From: Prevotella sp. CAG:1058
GTDB lineage: Bacteria > Bacteroidota > Bacteroidia > Bacteroidales > Bacteroidaceae
Reading direction: 5' to 3'
Assembly (NCBI GenBank): GCA_000433175.1
Contig: HF986740.1
Span: 1 to 21,919 of the forward strand
DNA: 21,919 nucleotides
Shown here: positions 9,359-17,200 of the stretch, one piece after another
Layout of the letters: each line of letters starts with the position of its first letter
Position numbering within the stretch: the first letter of the stretch is position 1
Program-made: the position numbers and the translations under genes
The notes under the pieces: generated by a model
Told to the model about the DNA's origin: nothing
What the model saw: only the letters and a program-made list of their open reading frames with translations
The model's database searches: none

Positions 9359-9772
9359 TTTTCAATTATTAATTAGGTTATTAAAGTGCCGTTAATATGT
9401 CTACCCATGCTTCCGCCTAAATATGCGAGCACATTCTACACGCAAATTATCGATTATGGGCTCCAACGTATTTATCAATACGCAGGACAACAGTTTTTTA
9501 CTTAGCCGTAGGTTGAATACGCACAGCCAATACGTTCAAAAAAAACATGGCTGACGCTTTATATAAATAAGGTTAGTTATAAAGTAGCGTGCTTTTCTTA
9601 TATTTCCGCGGACCTCACCAGTGTTTAACCGCTAAAAGTTATGCACCACGATTATAGGCATGGCAAATCAGCAAATAACGGTTCCCGGAAATATCTTTTG
9701 ATAATGGATTGCAAGGCACCGGGCTACACCCGGAATGCCTTCCAACCATATTTAATAGTCATGCAAGTTGTA
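9359..9772. other. Intergenic region, 414 bp, no gene seen
   Basis: This stretch lies between the 318-residue gene and the 166-residue gene. It holds a hairpin at 9713-9741 (AAGGCACCGGG with CCCGG, an AA bulge, then TGCCTT). The hairpin sits 32 nt past the stop at 9773 but has no T-run on the minus strand, so it is only a weak terminator candidate. A degenerate relative of the shared element (TAAC-N13-AGCGTC on the minus strand) is at 9553-9575. No TAnnTTTG box precedes 9358. Confidence 0.5.
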
Positions 9773-10729
9773 TTATTTGTTGATGAACTTCTTGCCGTTC
9801 TGGATAAGGATGCCCTTAGTAGCCTTGGTCACGCGCTGGCCTGCGAGGTTGTAGATGGGAGCATTCTCGTCAGCAGCGTCAACAGTGATGCCGTCGATGC
9901 CTGTTGAACCCGGAGTGAACTGGTAGCCATAGAAACCAAGCTGGCTCTTCGGGCAGAACAGCATGTAGGTCTTAGCCTCAACGGGGAAGTTTACATAGCA
10001 CATTACCGGACGGTTCTGTCCCTGAATCTTGAATACATAGCTGTCGTCGATGTCAACCGGCTGGAATGGATCGAGACCGTCTGCCGGAACGAATGTGTTG
10101 TTCTGAGTATAGCCTTCAGCTGAAAGTGAAGCTACGGGAATCAGTTGGAGTGACTCTGTCTCAAGTGCATAGAAAGAGTGGTTACCCTTGTTTACGAAAA
10201 CACCTACACGCACTGTACCTTCGCTCTTGAAGGTCATCTTGTAATATGTTCCATACTTAGGAGCGCTTGTGCTTGTTCCAGGCACGAACAACTCGTCTTC
10301 AGAACCCGGTCTGTATGACCAACCGTTGTCAGTCTCCTCCCAATAGCCGGTACGTGTAAGAGTAGGATTACCCTGGCCTTTCAGATAAGCCTTGAATATA
10401 GGCTCAGCGCCGATAAGCTGCTCGTTTTCCTTCGCAGAGATTTCCCAAATAGTAGGATTCTCTATTTCGCTTCCGCCCTGGTCGAGAGGAGCATCCATGA
10501 ACTTGTCGGGATAAGGAGTTGAAACAGCCTCAACACTTACATTCTCTGTTCCGAAAGTAAGTATACCGCTGGGGTTCTCATCTTCTGTGATAGTAGCCTG
10601 GCTTGTAATGTTGTAGCCATTAGCCGGTTCAACATCAGTAGGAATCAGACTCTCGGCAGTCCAAACCTCCTGTGCATTAGCTGTCATTGCGCCAAGCACA
10701 ACTGCAACTAAAAGTAAAGTTTTTTTCAT
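9773..10729 (-). CDS. Secreted protein with Prevotella-type C-terminal tail
   Basis: This 318-residue exported protein is not assigned to a family. The signal peptide is MKKTLLLVAVVLGAMTANA, cleaved before Gln20. The body is strand-rich with aromatic residues (GTYYKMTFKSEG, RVGVFVNKGNHSFY, AKTYMLFCPKSQLGFYGYQF), suggesting a beta-sandwich or other carbohydrate-binding fold. The tail GIDGITVDA, APIYNLAGQRV and KGILIQNGKKFINK is common at the C-termini of secreted Prevotella proteins, where it is thought to serve surface targeting. No catalytic motif is apparent. The gene is monocistronic, about 213 nt behind a copy of the shared TACA-N13-TACGTC element, leaving a long leader. An accessory glycan-binding role is inferred from the neighbourhood only. 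Confidence 0.75.
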   Translation of the reverse strand: MKKTLLLVAVVLGAMTANAQEVWTAESLIPTDVEPANGYNITSQATITEDENPSGILTFGTENVSVEAVSTPYPDKFMDAPLDQGGSEIENPTIWEISAKENEQLIGAEPIFKAYLKGQGNPTLTRTGYWEETDNGWSYRPGSEDELFVPGTSTSAPKYGTYYKMTFKSEGTVRVGVFVNKGNHSFYALETESLQLIPVASLSAEGYTQNNTFVPADGLDPFQPVDIDDSYVFKIQGQNRPVMCYVNFPVEAKTYMLFCPKSQLGFYGYQFTPGSTGIDGITVDAADENAPIYNLAGQRVTKATKGILIQNGKKFINK

Positions 10730-10942
10730 AATAGTACTGTTTTATAATTAATAATTACGTTAATAAAATATTCCAAACTTTGCGTAGCATCATCTCCTTA
10801 CACAAACGCCAGACTCGCACAAAATACTTGCAGGTGTAAAATCTATTCACATTTTCATAAGAACTGCACCTGTCATAATGTATAAAAATGCGGTTAAGCA
10901 ATGATGAAGATTATCTTCCCAAGTTTTTATATTTTATTTAGT

Positions 10943-10965
10943 GACGTACTTACACCTTTATTGTA
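10943..10965 (-). promoter_or_regulatory. Shared element TACA-N13-TACGTC, site 2 (318-residue protein)
   Basis: On the minus strand TACA (10965-10962) and TACGTC (10948-10943) are 13 nt apart. Over the 23-nt element this copy and site 4 agree at 19 positions: TACAATAAA, then GTAA, then TACGTC. No TAnnTTTG box is evident between here and the start codon at 10729. If this is the promoter, the leader is about 205 nt and contains a 6-bp hairpin (10831-10836 with 10867-10872). Confidence 0.6.
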
Positions 10966-11146
10966 ACCTATGGTAGTAAAAAAATTAACACAACTTAACT
11001 ATTCACAAATAACAGTTGCAGATTTAAGACAGGCGTACAACAACGCTTTGCAAACCAGCAATACAAGGTTACGCCGATATAGCAGCGGGAAGCCAAATCA
11101 AACATGGCATAAAAGCATACAAATTTCAAACAAAACCAATACATGG

Positions 11147-11220
11147 CCTTTTACGAGCTAAAAGGTGGCCTCTTACGCTGCAAAAGGTTATCTTTTAGCC
11201 TGTAAAAGGCAACCTTTTGC
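11147..11220. repeat. Tandem palindromic repeat, 22-nt period, about 3.4 units
   Basis: Units begin at 11147, 11169, 11191 and 11213 (last one partial). Each complete unit carries a left arm like CCTTTTA and a right arm like TAAAAGG, about 5 nt apart, so every unit is itself an imperfect palindrome. The arms are conserved, while the central bases and the 3-4 nt linkers differ. It lies in a gene-free gap; the ORFs crossing it are not convincing. Confidence 0.8.
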
Positions 11221-11512
11221 ATAGACATAAATAATAACAGACATACACACCCTGGGAAAGTGTTTACAACAAGGCTTAACCGCCTGATTACCAAAAGATT
11301 TGAAAAGTATCAGATGAATACATGGGAAAAGCATCATTTTCTTGAATTGCAAGGCATAAAATAGGGTGTCGGAATTCGGGAAAAACATATTCTTGCCCTA
11401 TTTGCCGTACATGCGTCCACATGACATGACTGTAATCAAGCCATGAACCGGCCGTCATGTACGACTACTTAAAGCATGTCACGTCAGTTTGCACCACCAA
11501 AAGCAGTCCGAT
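11221..11512. other. Gene-free flank between repeat and broken GH67 gene
   Basis: This AT-rich region follows the end of the GH67-like gene. Short ORFs exist here (for example 56 codons at 11288-11458, minus strand), but they lack a signal peptide, a family motif or a clear promoter. I found no remnant of the missing GH67 C-terminal domain in the reading frame continuing past 11513. An imperfect inverted repeat (CGTACATG at 11406-11413, CATGTACG at 11456-11463) is present. The upstream part, 10966-11146, also shows no gene I can support. Confidence 0.45.
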
Positions 11513-13093
11513 TTATTTCCATGGTATCGCTTCAGAAGTTTGCCTGAGCAATTCTCTGGCAATACTGCCTGACCTGAGTGTAGGATTCCACGCCAGACGT
11601 CCGAATGCATACCAGTTGGCAAGTACATGACTGACATCCATGCTGGCCGCAGGATTGTCCATGGAGAATGTTCCCGCAAGACCGCTTATATCCGGCGCAC
11701 CGACAAGGACATCCGGACTGACTGAGCTGAGATAAGCCTGACTGACGTAACGGACTATATATATAATGTAAAAGAATTCTTTCCATTTTTGTGCAAAAGA
11801 CACAGGGGCGTCACTACCGGCTGAAAAACCGTCCGTAAGCCTGCACTCTATCATCGCCGGTGTCTTCTCCATCCCGTCCAGCATCCGGATACAAGTGTCA
11901 ATCGGTTGAAAGGCACGTGAAAATGGGTTCAACTGCATAATCACATTTGAAGCCAACAGACCGTCAATACTTGTTATATCAGTAACCGCCGGCATCACGC
12001 TACCACCGTTACCATTGCAACAGGAGCCGCGCCAAACGACGATTCCGCCATACTGTGCCAACAGATTTGCCAACAAGTTTACACCATCAGCACAGCTGTG
12101 CCCATAATCGTCAGGACCGAGCAATCCTGCATAATCTGCATTGATAATGAAACCGCCGAAATCAGGAATCTTGGCATATATCTCTTTAATCTTCTTCTTC
12201 CACCAATCCTTTACGCTTGCATCAAGCGGATTGGCAGTGGCCAATCCGCCAACAGCAACAGGCGAGTCCAGACTGACAGACAAATACGCCCTTATTCCAT
12301 AAGGACGCAACGAACCAGCAACGGCTCTTGCCTTATTAAGGTAACGGGAATTCAGAACATCCGTAGCAACTTCAGCACCATTGAGCACGCAACCGTTAAT
12401 TCCTATTGAAGCGTTAGCCCTTGCATAAGCTGTAATTCTCTCCTTTAAATCTATGCCCATGGTACCCCTGCCGCCGTTGATATCATCCCACTGCAACATA
12501 CCGTTGCCTTGACAACCGGCATTAGCACCTTCAACAATTCTGTCATTATACTCGAGCAAACGGTAACTGAAAGCAGGGAATGACGAGGTTACCCGGACAC
12601 AACTTCCACCCTCGTGCTTATCTTCTTCCATATTGCGCACTGCAAACCCGTACTCGCCGGCACGTTCCGTCATGGCTCCAATCCCAAAGGTCTGCTGAAC
12701 CCGGAGCATTTCGTAAGCCCCGTAAAGCAAGCCTGAGCTACGCCTTGCCTTCACGACGGTTGTCCGTCCACAACCGCCCCACTCTATCCTGAAACCATCA
12801 TTATCGGGCATGGAATTGTCAATTGAAAGCAAAACGTCACCACCATGTCAATACGCAGACAATTCACGCACAGCAGTCCTTGTGATAACAGACCTGTCAC
12901 GGGCTTTAATTTCGGGAACATCAACGGACGGTTCCATATCGGTCCAAAGCCGCGGCCCAGCATTCCGCACAGCCCCGACACACACGTCGGCATACAACAC
13001 AAACATCAAAAGCATGATGAAACTTGCCACCAAGCCATTCGACAAATAGCTGCGCGTTTGTCCGGTGTCAGCATGTTCAAGATTGCTCCCCAT
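11513..13093 (-). pseudogene. Broken GH67 alpha-glucuronidase-like gene (pseudoenzyme)
   Basis: GH67 enzymes remove 4-O-methyl-glucuronic acid from xylo-oligosaccharides. The fold signatures are clear: RLLEYNDRIVEGANAG, ANASIGINGCVLN, the stretch from GGLATANPLD to WWKKKIKEIYAKIPDFGGF, and ANWYAFGRLAWNP. The N-terminal part starts at an ATG at 13093 with an export signal (LVASFIMLLMFVLYADVCVG), then an in-frame TGA at 12848-12850 splits it from the rest, which stays in the same frame. The C-terminus stops early, soon after GRLAWNP, losing most of the helical C-terminal domain of a roughly 700-residue family. All three catalytic acids are replaced: the acid Glu in the SEGQPGP-like motif by Ala (12128-12130), the Asp in the IDFQP-like motif by Ala (11912-11914), and the Glu in the ITQEY-like motif by Gly (11828-11830). 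A fragment could restart at the TTG at 12832, but this is unlikely to be an active enzyme. Confidence 0.85.
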
Positions 13094-13141
13094 CCTTAAA
13101 AAATAGTATGAATTCGACAATACGGGCAAAAAGTTTTCCAC

Positions 13142-13387
13142 TTACTGCATAAAGCCGGAAGCAGACCAAACTTATCTTCCGCGCTAAATTATTCCATTTT
13201 TACGACCCATGCAAGAAAAACATGAAAATTCACCATTTAGTGACCCTGTCTAAATAATATTTCCTTCCTGTTTGCATAAAAGGCGTCATGGAATCAACCC
13301 GCCCTTCAACCAACACACATTGCAAATAATTAAGGTTAACCGTAAAACGAAATATAATATGACGACGTAACAATAAACAAAAAACAA
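13142..13387. other. Intergenic region upstream of GH67-like pseudogene
   Basis: No gene is seen. A TAnnTTTG-type -7 box for the minus strand (TAAGTTTG, 13174-13167) lies about 75 nt before the start at 13093, but it has no matching TTTG at -33. A lone TACGTC (13369-13364) lacks the TACA partner of the shared element. Confidence 0.4.
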
Positions 13388-13418
13388 CGGCTTTGGATAA
13401 TTAATCAATCCAAAGCCG
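13388..13418 (-). terminator. Intrinsic terminator after ECF sigma/49-residue unit
   Basis: Perfect 11-bp arms (13388-13398 with 13408-13418) enclose a 9-nt loop. On the minus strand the stem is followed by TTGTTTTTTG. It lies 27 nt beyond the stop of the 49-residue gene and separates it from the GH67-like pseudogene. Confidence 0.88.
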
Positions 13419-13445
13419 CCACAATTTACCTATAAAAAACGTTTG

Positions 13446-13595
13446 CTACACTTTACCGCTCTGAGCTTGTCTTATAGCAAACTGTATTCTTTCCTTGAGT
13501 TCCTCTTTTTCCTTGGAGCTCAATGCCGAAATCATCATCTTTTTACCTTTAATAAGCTTATTTACAGCTGTCTTTATATCTTGCTTGCTTGCCAT
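13446..13595 (-). CDS. Small basic 49-residue protein behind ECF sigma gene
   Basis: I do not recognise this protein. It is a complete ORF of 49 residues from ATG (13595-13593) to TAG (13448-13446). It begins MASKQDIKTAVNKLIKGKK, is rich in Lys, and its second half (SSKEKEELKERIQFAIRQAQ) reads as an amphipathic helix; two helices joined by a short turn seem likely. It has no signal peptide, membrane segment or cysteine, so it should be cytoplasmic. It lies 48 nt after the sigma-factor stop and 27 nt before a strong terminator, the slot where an anti-sigma gene often sits. A copy of the shared TACA-N13-GACGTC element ends 22 nt before its start. Reality is supported by the framing terminator and the compositional bias; the role is unknown. 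Confidence 0.68.
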   Translation of the reverse strand: MASKQDIKTAVNKLIKGKKMMISALSSKEKEELKERIQFAIRQAQSGKV

Positions 13596-13617
13596 ATTTT
13601 CGTCATTTTTATACTAT

Positions 13618-13640
13618 GACGTCAAATAGGCTTTTTTGTA
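13618..13640 (-). promoter_or_regulatory. Shared element TACA-N13-GACGTC, site 3 (49-residue protein)
   Basis: On the minus strand TACA (13640-13637) and GACGTC (13623-13618) are 13 nt apart, in the gap between the sigma-factor stop and the 49-residue gene. The last base of the element is 22 nt from the ATG. Here the right half forms a perfect palindrome TGACGTCA (13617-13624). No TAnnTTTG box is visible in this gap. Confidence 0.55.
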
Positions 13641-13643
13641 CTC

Positions 13644-14156
13644 TTAATATGTACTTGTTCTTGCAGCCATAAAGCGCAATTTCAACAAACTGCGGTGCAT
13701 CAGGTTCCTGACCGACTGGTAATTGATTCCCATAATACGGCAAATATCATCATACTTGCGCTGTTCAATATAATACAGTTGTATGATTTGACGCTGGCGC
13801 GGCGAAAGGCAGCCGACAAACTCTTTCAATTTGTTTGTCTTTTTCTGGCTTTCCTCAAGATTTTCCATATCATACGCCACACTGTCTTCATATATAGACT
13901 TAACATTGTTCTCGTTAATCTCATTATCAGAAATGTGGGTGTTGCGCCTGAACTCGTCGTTGATTCTGTTCCTTAAGGAAACATACAGATATGATTCAAT
14001 ATTAGAGACTGACACCAACTCGTCTTTTTTAGTGTATAATTTTACAAAGACGTCTTGAATGCAATCCTTAATCATCTCCCTGTCAGTTGTAAATTTTGAA
14101 CCGAATTCAAAGAGATCGTCAATTGTTTTGTCGTAAAGGTCGGTAAAGTTTATCAT
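13644..14156 (-). CDS. ECF-type RNA polymerase sigma factor, no adjacent anti-sigma gene
   Basis: This 170-residue protein would direct RNA polymerase to a small set of promoters. Region 2 spans about residues 1-72: the core-binding part with CIQDVFVKLY, then IESYLYVSLRNRINDEFRR in region 2.4. A linker rich in Asn, Glu and Asp follows (about 73-110). Region 4 spans about 113-163: LSPRQRQIIQLYYIEQ, YDDICRIMGI, and the recognition helix NYQSVRNLMHRSLLKLR. Length fits the family. Unlike many Bacteroidetes ECF genes, no FecR-like anti-sigma or partner TonB receptor lies next to it; a 49-residue ORF follows instead. It lies between the beta-helix gene and the GH67-like pseudogene. Its targets may include the shared elements in this window, which is an inference. 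Confidence 0.93.
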   Translation of the reverse strand: MINFTDLYDKTIDDLFEFGSKFTTDREMIKDCIQDVFVKLYTKKDELVSVSNIESYLYVSLRNRINDEFRRNTHISDNEINENNVKSIYEDSVAYDMENLEESQKKTNKLKEFVGCLSPRQRQIIQLYYIEQRKYDDICRIMGINYQSVRNLMHRSLLKLRFMAARTSTY

Positions 14157-14176
14157 AGGTTTTCGTTCTTTGCTTG

Positions 14177-14184
14177 CAAAATTA
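14177..14184 (-). promoter_or_regulatory. Candidate -7 box of sigma-factor gene
   Basis: TAATTTTG on the minus strand matches TAnnTTTG and lies 21 nt before the ATG at 14156. There is no clear TTTG 19-21 nt further upstream, so the assignment is weak. Confidence 0.3.
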
Positions 14185-14234
14185 GTTCAGAACGGCCTAA
14201 GACATTGGGAAAAATTGATTTAAAAACACGAAAA

Positions 14235-14265
14235 ACAGGTATTGACTGGTAAAATCAATACCTGT
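14235..14265 (-). terminator. Intrinsic terminator after beta-helix gene
   Basis: Perfect 11-bp arms (14235-14245 with 14255-14265) enclose a 9-nt loop. On the minus strand the hairpin ends in CCTGTTTTTCG. It begins 24 nt past the stop at 14289 and separates this gene from the sigma factor downstream. Confidence 0.87.
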
Positions 14266-14288
14266 TATCAGTTAATCCAAAAATCATA

Positions 14289-17200
14289 TTACAATCTTTC
14301 CAACCAGTAAATCATATCTCCGCCGTTATTCTTGAGCGTGTACGTTCCACTGATTTCTACCTTCTTCTTCAACGTTCCTATTACTCCGTCCTTGATTCCG
14401 ACAGTATGCAGGGCGTATTTACCTGCCTCAACGTTTACTGACGCGTCTTCTCCGTCGTGCAGATAGACAAGGTAGCCCGTATCAGAATTTCCTATTACCT
14501 GGCAAGCAGAATCACCTTCGCCGCTGACATATTTCATCTTAACCACATCACCGAGCAATTTTGCATCCTTGACAGGAACATTAGGACACGAGCCGCCAGC
14601 CATAAGTATGGCCCATCCATATTGAGGATATTGCTGTGCGAAGAAAGTTACGGCTTTGTCGGGATACTTGGTGCGGTATTCCTTAACAGCCTTATACGCC
14701 TCGGCATAACCTGTCTTGCCCACCTTCATCTTCCTCATAAACTGGCGCGGAGCCATGTTATGACCAGCAGGAGGAGCCCAAAGCCCCTGTGTATTGTAAT
14801 GCCAGTAACGTATATCGATTATGTCGACAACTTTTGAAAGTTCGGGGTCAGCAAGTATCTCGTCCTGCGCGTCTTTGGGACAGCTCAATGCAATCATAGG
14901 ATGACAGCCTGTCTCACGCTCCCACTCGGCAATAGTCTCAAGCCAAAAACGTGTAAAATGCAACGGTCCGGTATATTCTTCACTGATAAGTTGGACAACA
15001 TTATCGTCATCCTTGAAGTTTTCGAGACACAGGCGTATGTACTGCTTGTGCAGCGGACGAAGCACCGGATTGTCGATATCGTAGAACTGCTCGGCCATGA
15101 AAATACGCTTGTCGCCGGTAAATGGCACTGGCTCAGGGAAGTTTGTGCCGTTAACATTGTTAACAGGACGCCACGGACAGTCAACCCAATGGGCACCGGC
15201 CTCGAGTATGTTATGCTGGAAATAGTTTTCATGGAACAGCATCAAACCCTGCTCGCCGCCCTTCTCGGCAAACTCTTTAAGGCGTGTCCAATACCATTTA
15301 TTGGGTTTGGTCAGGTCATACCGGCTAAGTCCATCCCATGCAGTGCCTTGTCCCGAACGAGAGAAAGGCTGCTCGTAAAACGGAGCCCACACATCGCCGT
15401 CGGCCCTGCGGATGCGCTCATGGTCGGTTCTGCGCAAGTCGTACCACAATCCATAATTATGGTCAAGCATGCAATAACCGTTCTTTGCAAGATAATTCAC
15501 CACTGAATCAATACGGTCGGTCCAGCCAGTACCTTCACGTCCGGGAACAAAACGAGTAATCGCAGGTTTCGCACTTTTCTTTACAAAGTTGTCTTTTACG
15601 CGTCCTGACCACCATGGAATCTGGTAACGATTGCCTGTAACAAGTTGTCCATTAACTGTTATATGACCATTAATTATTGCGAACGTATTATTTCCACTAT
15701 CATTAGTACGCCGTTCGCCATACTTAAACTTCACATTATTAATATTCTTGACACCTGACGGATTTGTGCTAGCAGTGTATGGAACAGAATCAATCCACAT
15801 TTCAAGCGTCAGTCTTGGCTGAGTAAGAGATATCCGTGCCATCTCCTGAGCCTGCGCTATTTCAGGACTGCTCGACGCATTCGTATTTCTTGGCAATATG
15901 TATCCGTTAATGGCTTTGCCTTCGCCCAAACGCTTTTCCAACTGTGCATAAAACAAGCTCCTTGGCTGGACGTGATCATTGCTGCTTGTCCATTCACCAT
16001 TACCAGTCAACGTTCCCCAACATCCATGCGCACTGCTACGGTTGTCGGCGTCAGGCGAATAACAATACAGGGTTGAACCGGTGCATTGCCACATCATGCT
16101 ATTAGCTGTATTCCAGCCAGTTCCGAATTGGAACTGCTCTAAATTCTTAAAACAAATGTCGTTACCGTCAATATTCACAATATCAAACAACAAGCCGGCT
16201 GCCCATGAGCCAATACTTCCACTGAAGCCTAAACTCTCTTCACCTTCGCACTGAACAAAGGCATTAGGGCCAGCCGCACAAAATCCTGCTGCAAAATCGT
16301 GGATACCGTTACGGGAAACACAACGCTGTACAAGAGTTTGCTGACCGCGCGTTATAAAGACGCCACGACGCCATCCACCAATTTCCGATACAGGTTCTTT
16401 TGCAATGCAATCTTGTACCGTAATACGGCTTGTATTAAGCTGAAGATTGACCGCACTACCTGCGAAGTACCTAAAATCGACCATTCTCACCCAGCAATCG
16501 CGGGCATTATCCATCCAAATGGCATCCCAGCAATGGTCCTCGTCTTTCGGATTCCAGGCATTATGGTCAGAAGAAAGCGTAAGGTTCTCAACACCGCATT
16601 CTGTCAATTCTCCGCTATTATAACCAGTCACGACATAACCACCGCCGTATTTTGAGTCAAGCGTTGTTGTTATAGGTGCGTCAATAGTTATGACATTACC
16701 GTTTACGGCAGTCACAACACGCGACCATGTAATGTCTATGTCCGTTGGTTTCCAACCTGTGTAATCCAGTCCTCCACCAAAATCATAACAGTTAAGCGAC
16801 TCTATCCATTCACGTGTTGATGGCCTTACAACCCTTATCCTGTCTCCAACCTTGATATTTCCAGTTGAAGAAAGATTTAGAGTAGTCGCCCCCGCCATTG
16901 TCTTGTCGCCTACGACCTGCAATGTATCTCCACCTGTCATCTTCATTCCACCTTCTATATATAATAACGCTCCACGGCTAACGCCACGCTTAACAAGGGT
17001 TGTCTTTGAACGGCCTGTTCCCCTAATTACAACTCCCGACGTGCTTATACGCAGCGGATTGTCAATATAAAACGTGCCTTCGCCAAGTAAGACGGCACCA
17101 CGGTGTCCGTTTTTATCCGGTTTCAGGGAAGAAACATAATCGATTGCACGTTGTATTACATCGTGGCTGTCGCCTTCTGATGCTTCAACGTAAACCGCGT

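Noticed and set aside
9553..9575. Possible shared element upstream of the 166-residue gene
   Set aside because: TAAC-N13-AGCGTC keeps the spacing but matches only part of each half; too degenerate to count.
9713..9741. Terminator after the 318-residue gene
   Set aside because: The hairpin is good, but no T-run follows on the minus strand, so I left it as a note.
10970..11161. 63-residue plus-strand ORF
   Set aside because: It begins close to the shared element and runs into the palindromic repeat; its low-complexity Asn/Gln/Thr-rich composition reflects AT-rich intergenic DNA.
11147..11220. CRISPR array
   Set aside because: The period is only 22 nt, the units are palindromic with no separate unique spacers, and no cas genes are nearby.
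11288..11458. 56-residue minus-strand ORF after the GH67-like gene
   Set aside because: It has no signal peptide, family motif or promoter, and does not match the missing GH67 C-terminus. It may be chance.
12848..12850. TGA read as a sense codon or selenocysteine
   Set aside because: The flanking sequence shows no catalytic context needing selenocysteine, GH67 proteins do not use it, and the other genes I checked use an ordinary code. A nonsense change is simpler.
13364..13369. Possible fifth shared element upstream of the GH67-like gene
   Set aside because: TACGTC is present on the minus strand, but the bases 13 nt upstream are TGTT rather than TACA.
14901..15506. 201-residue plus-strand ORF inside the beta-helix gene
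   Set aside because: It is antisense to a clear 1024-residue coding gene and has no recognisable motif; it is a shadow frame.
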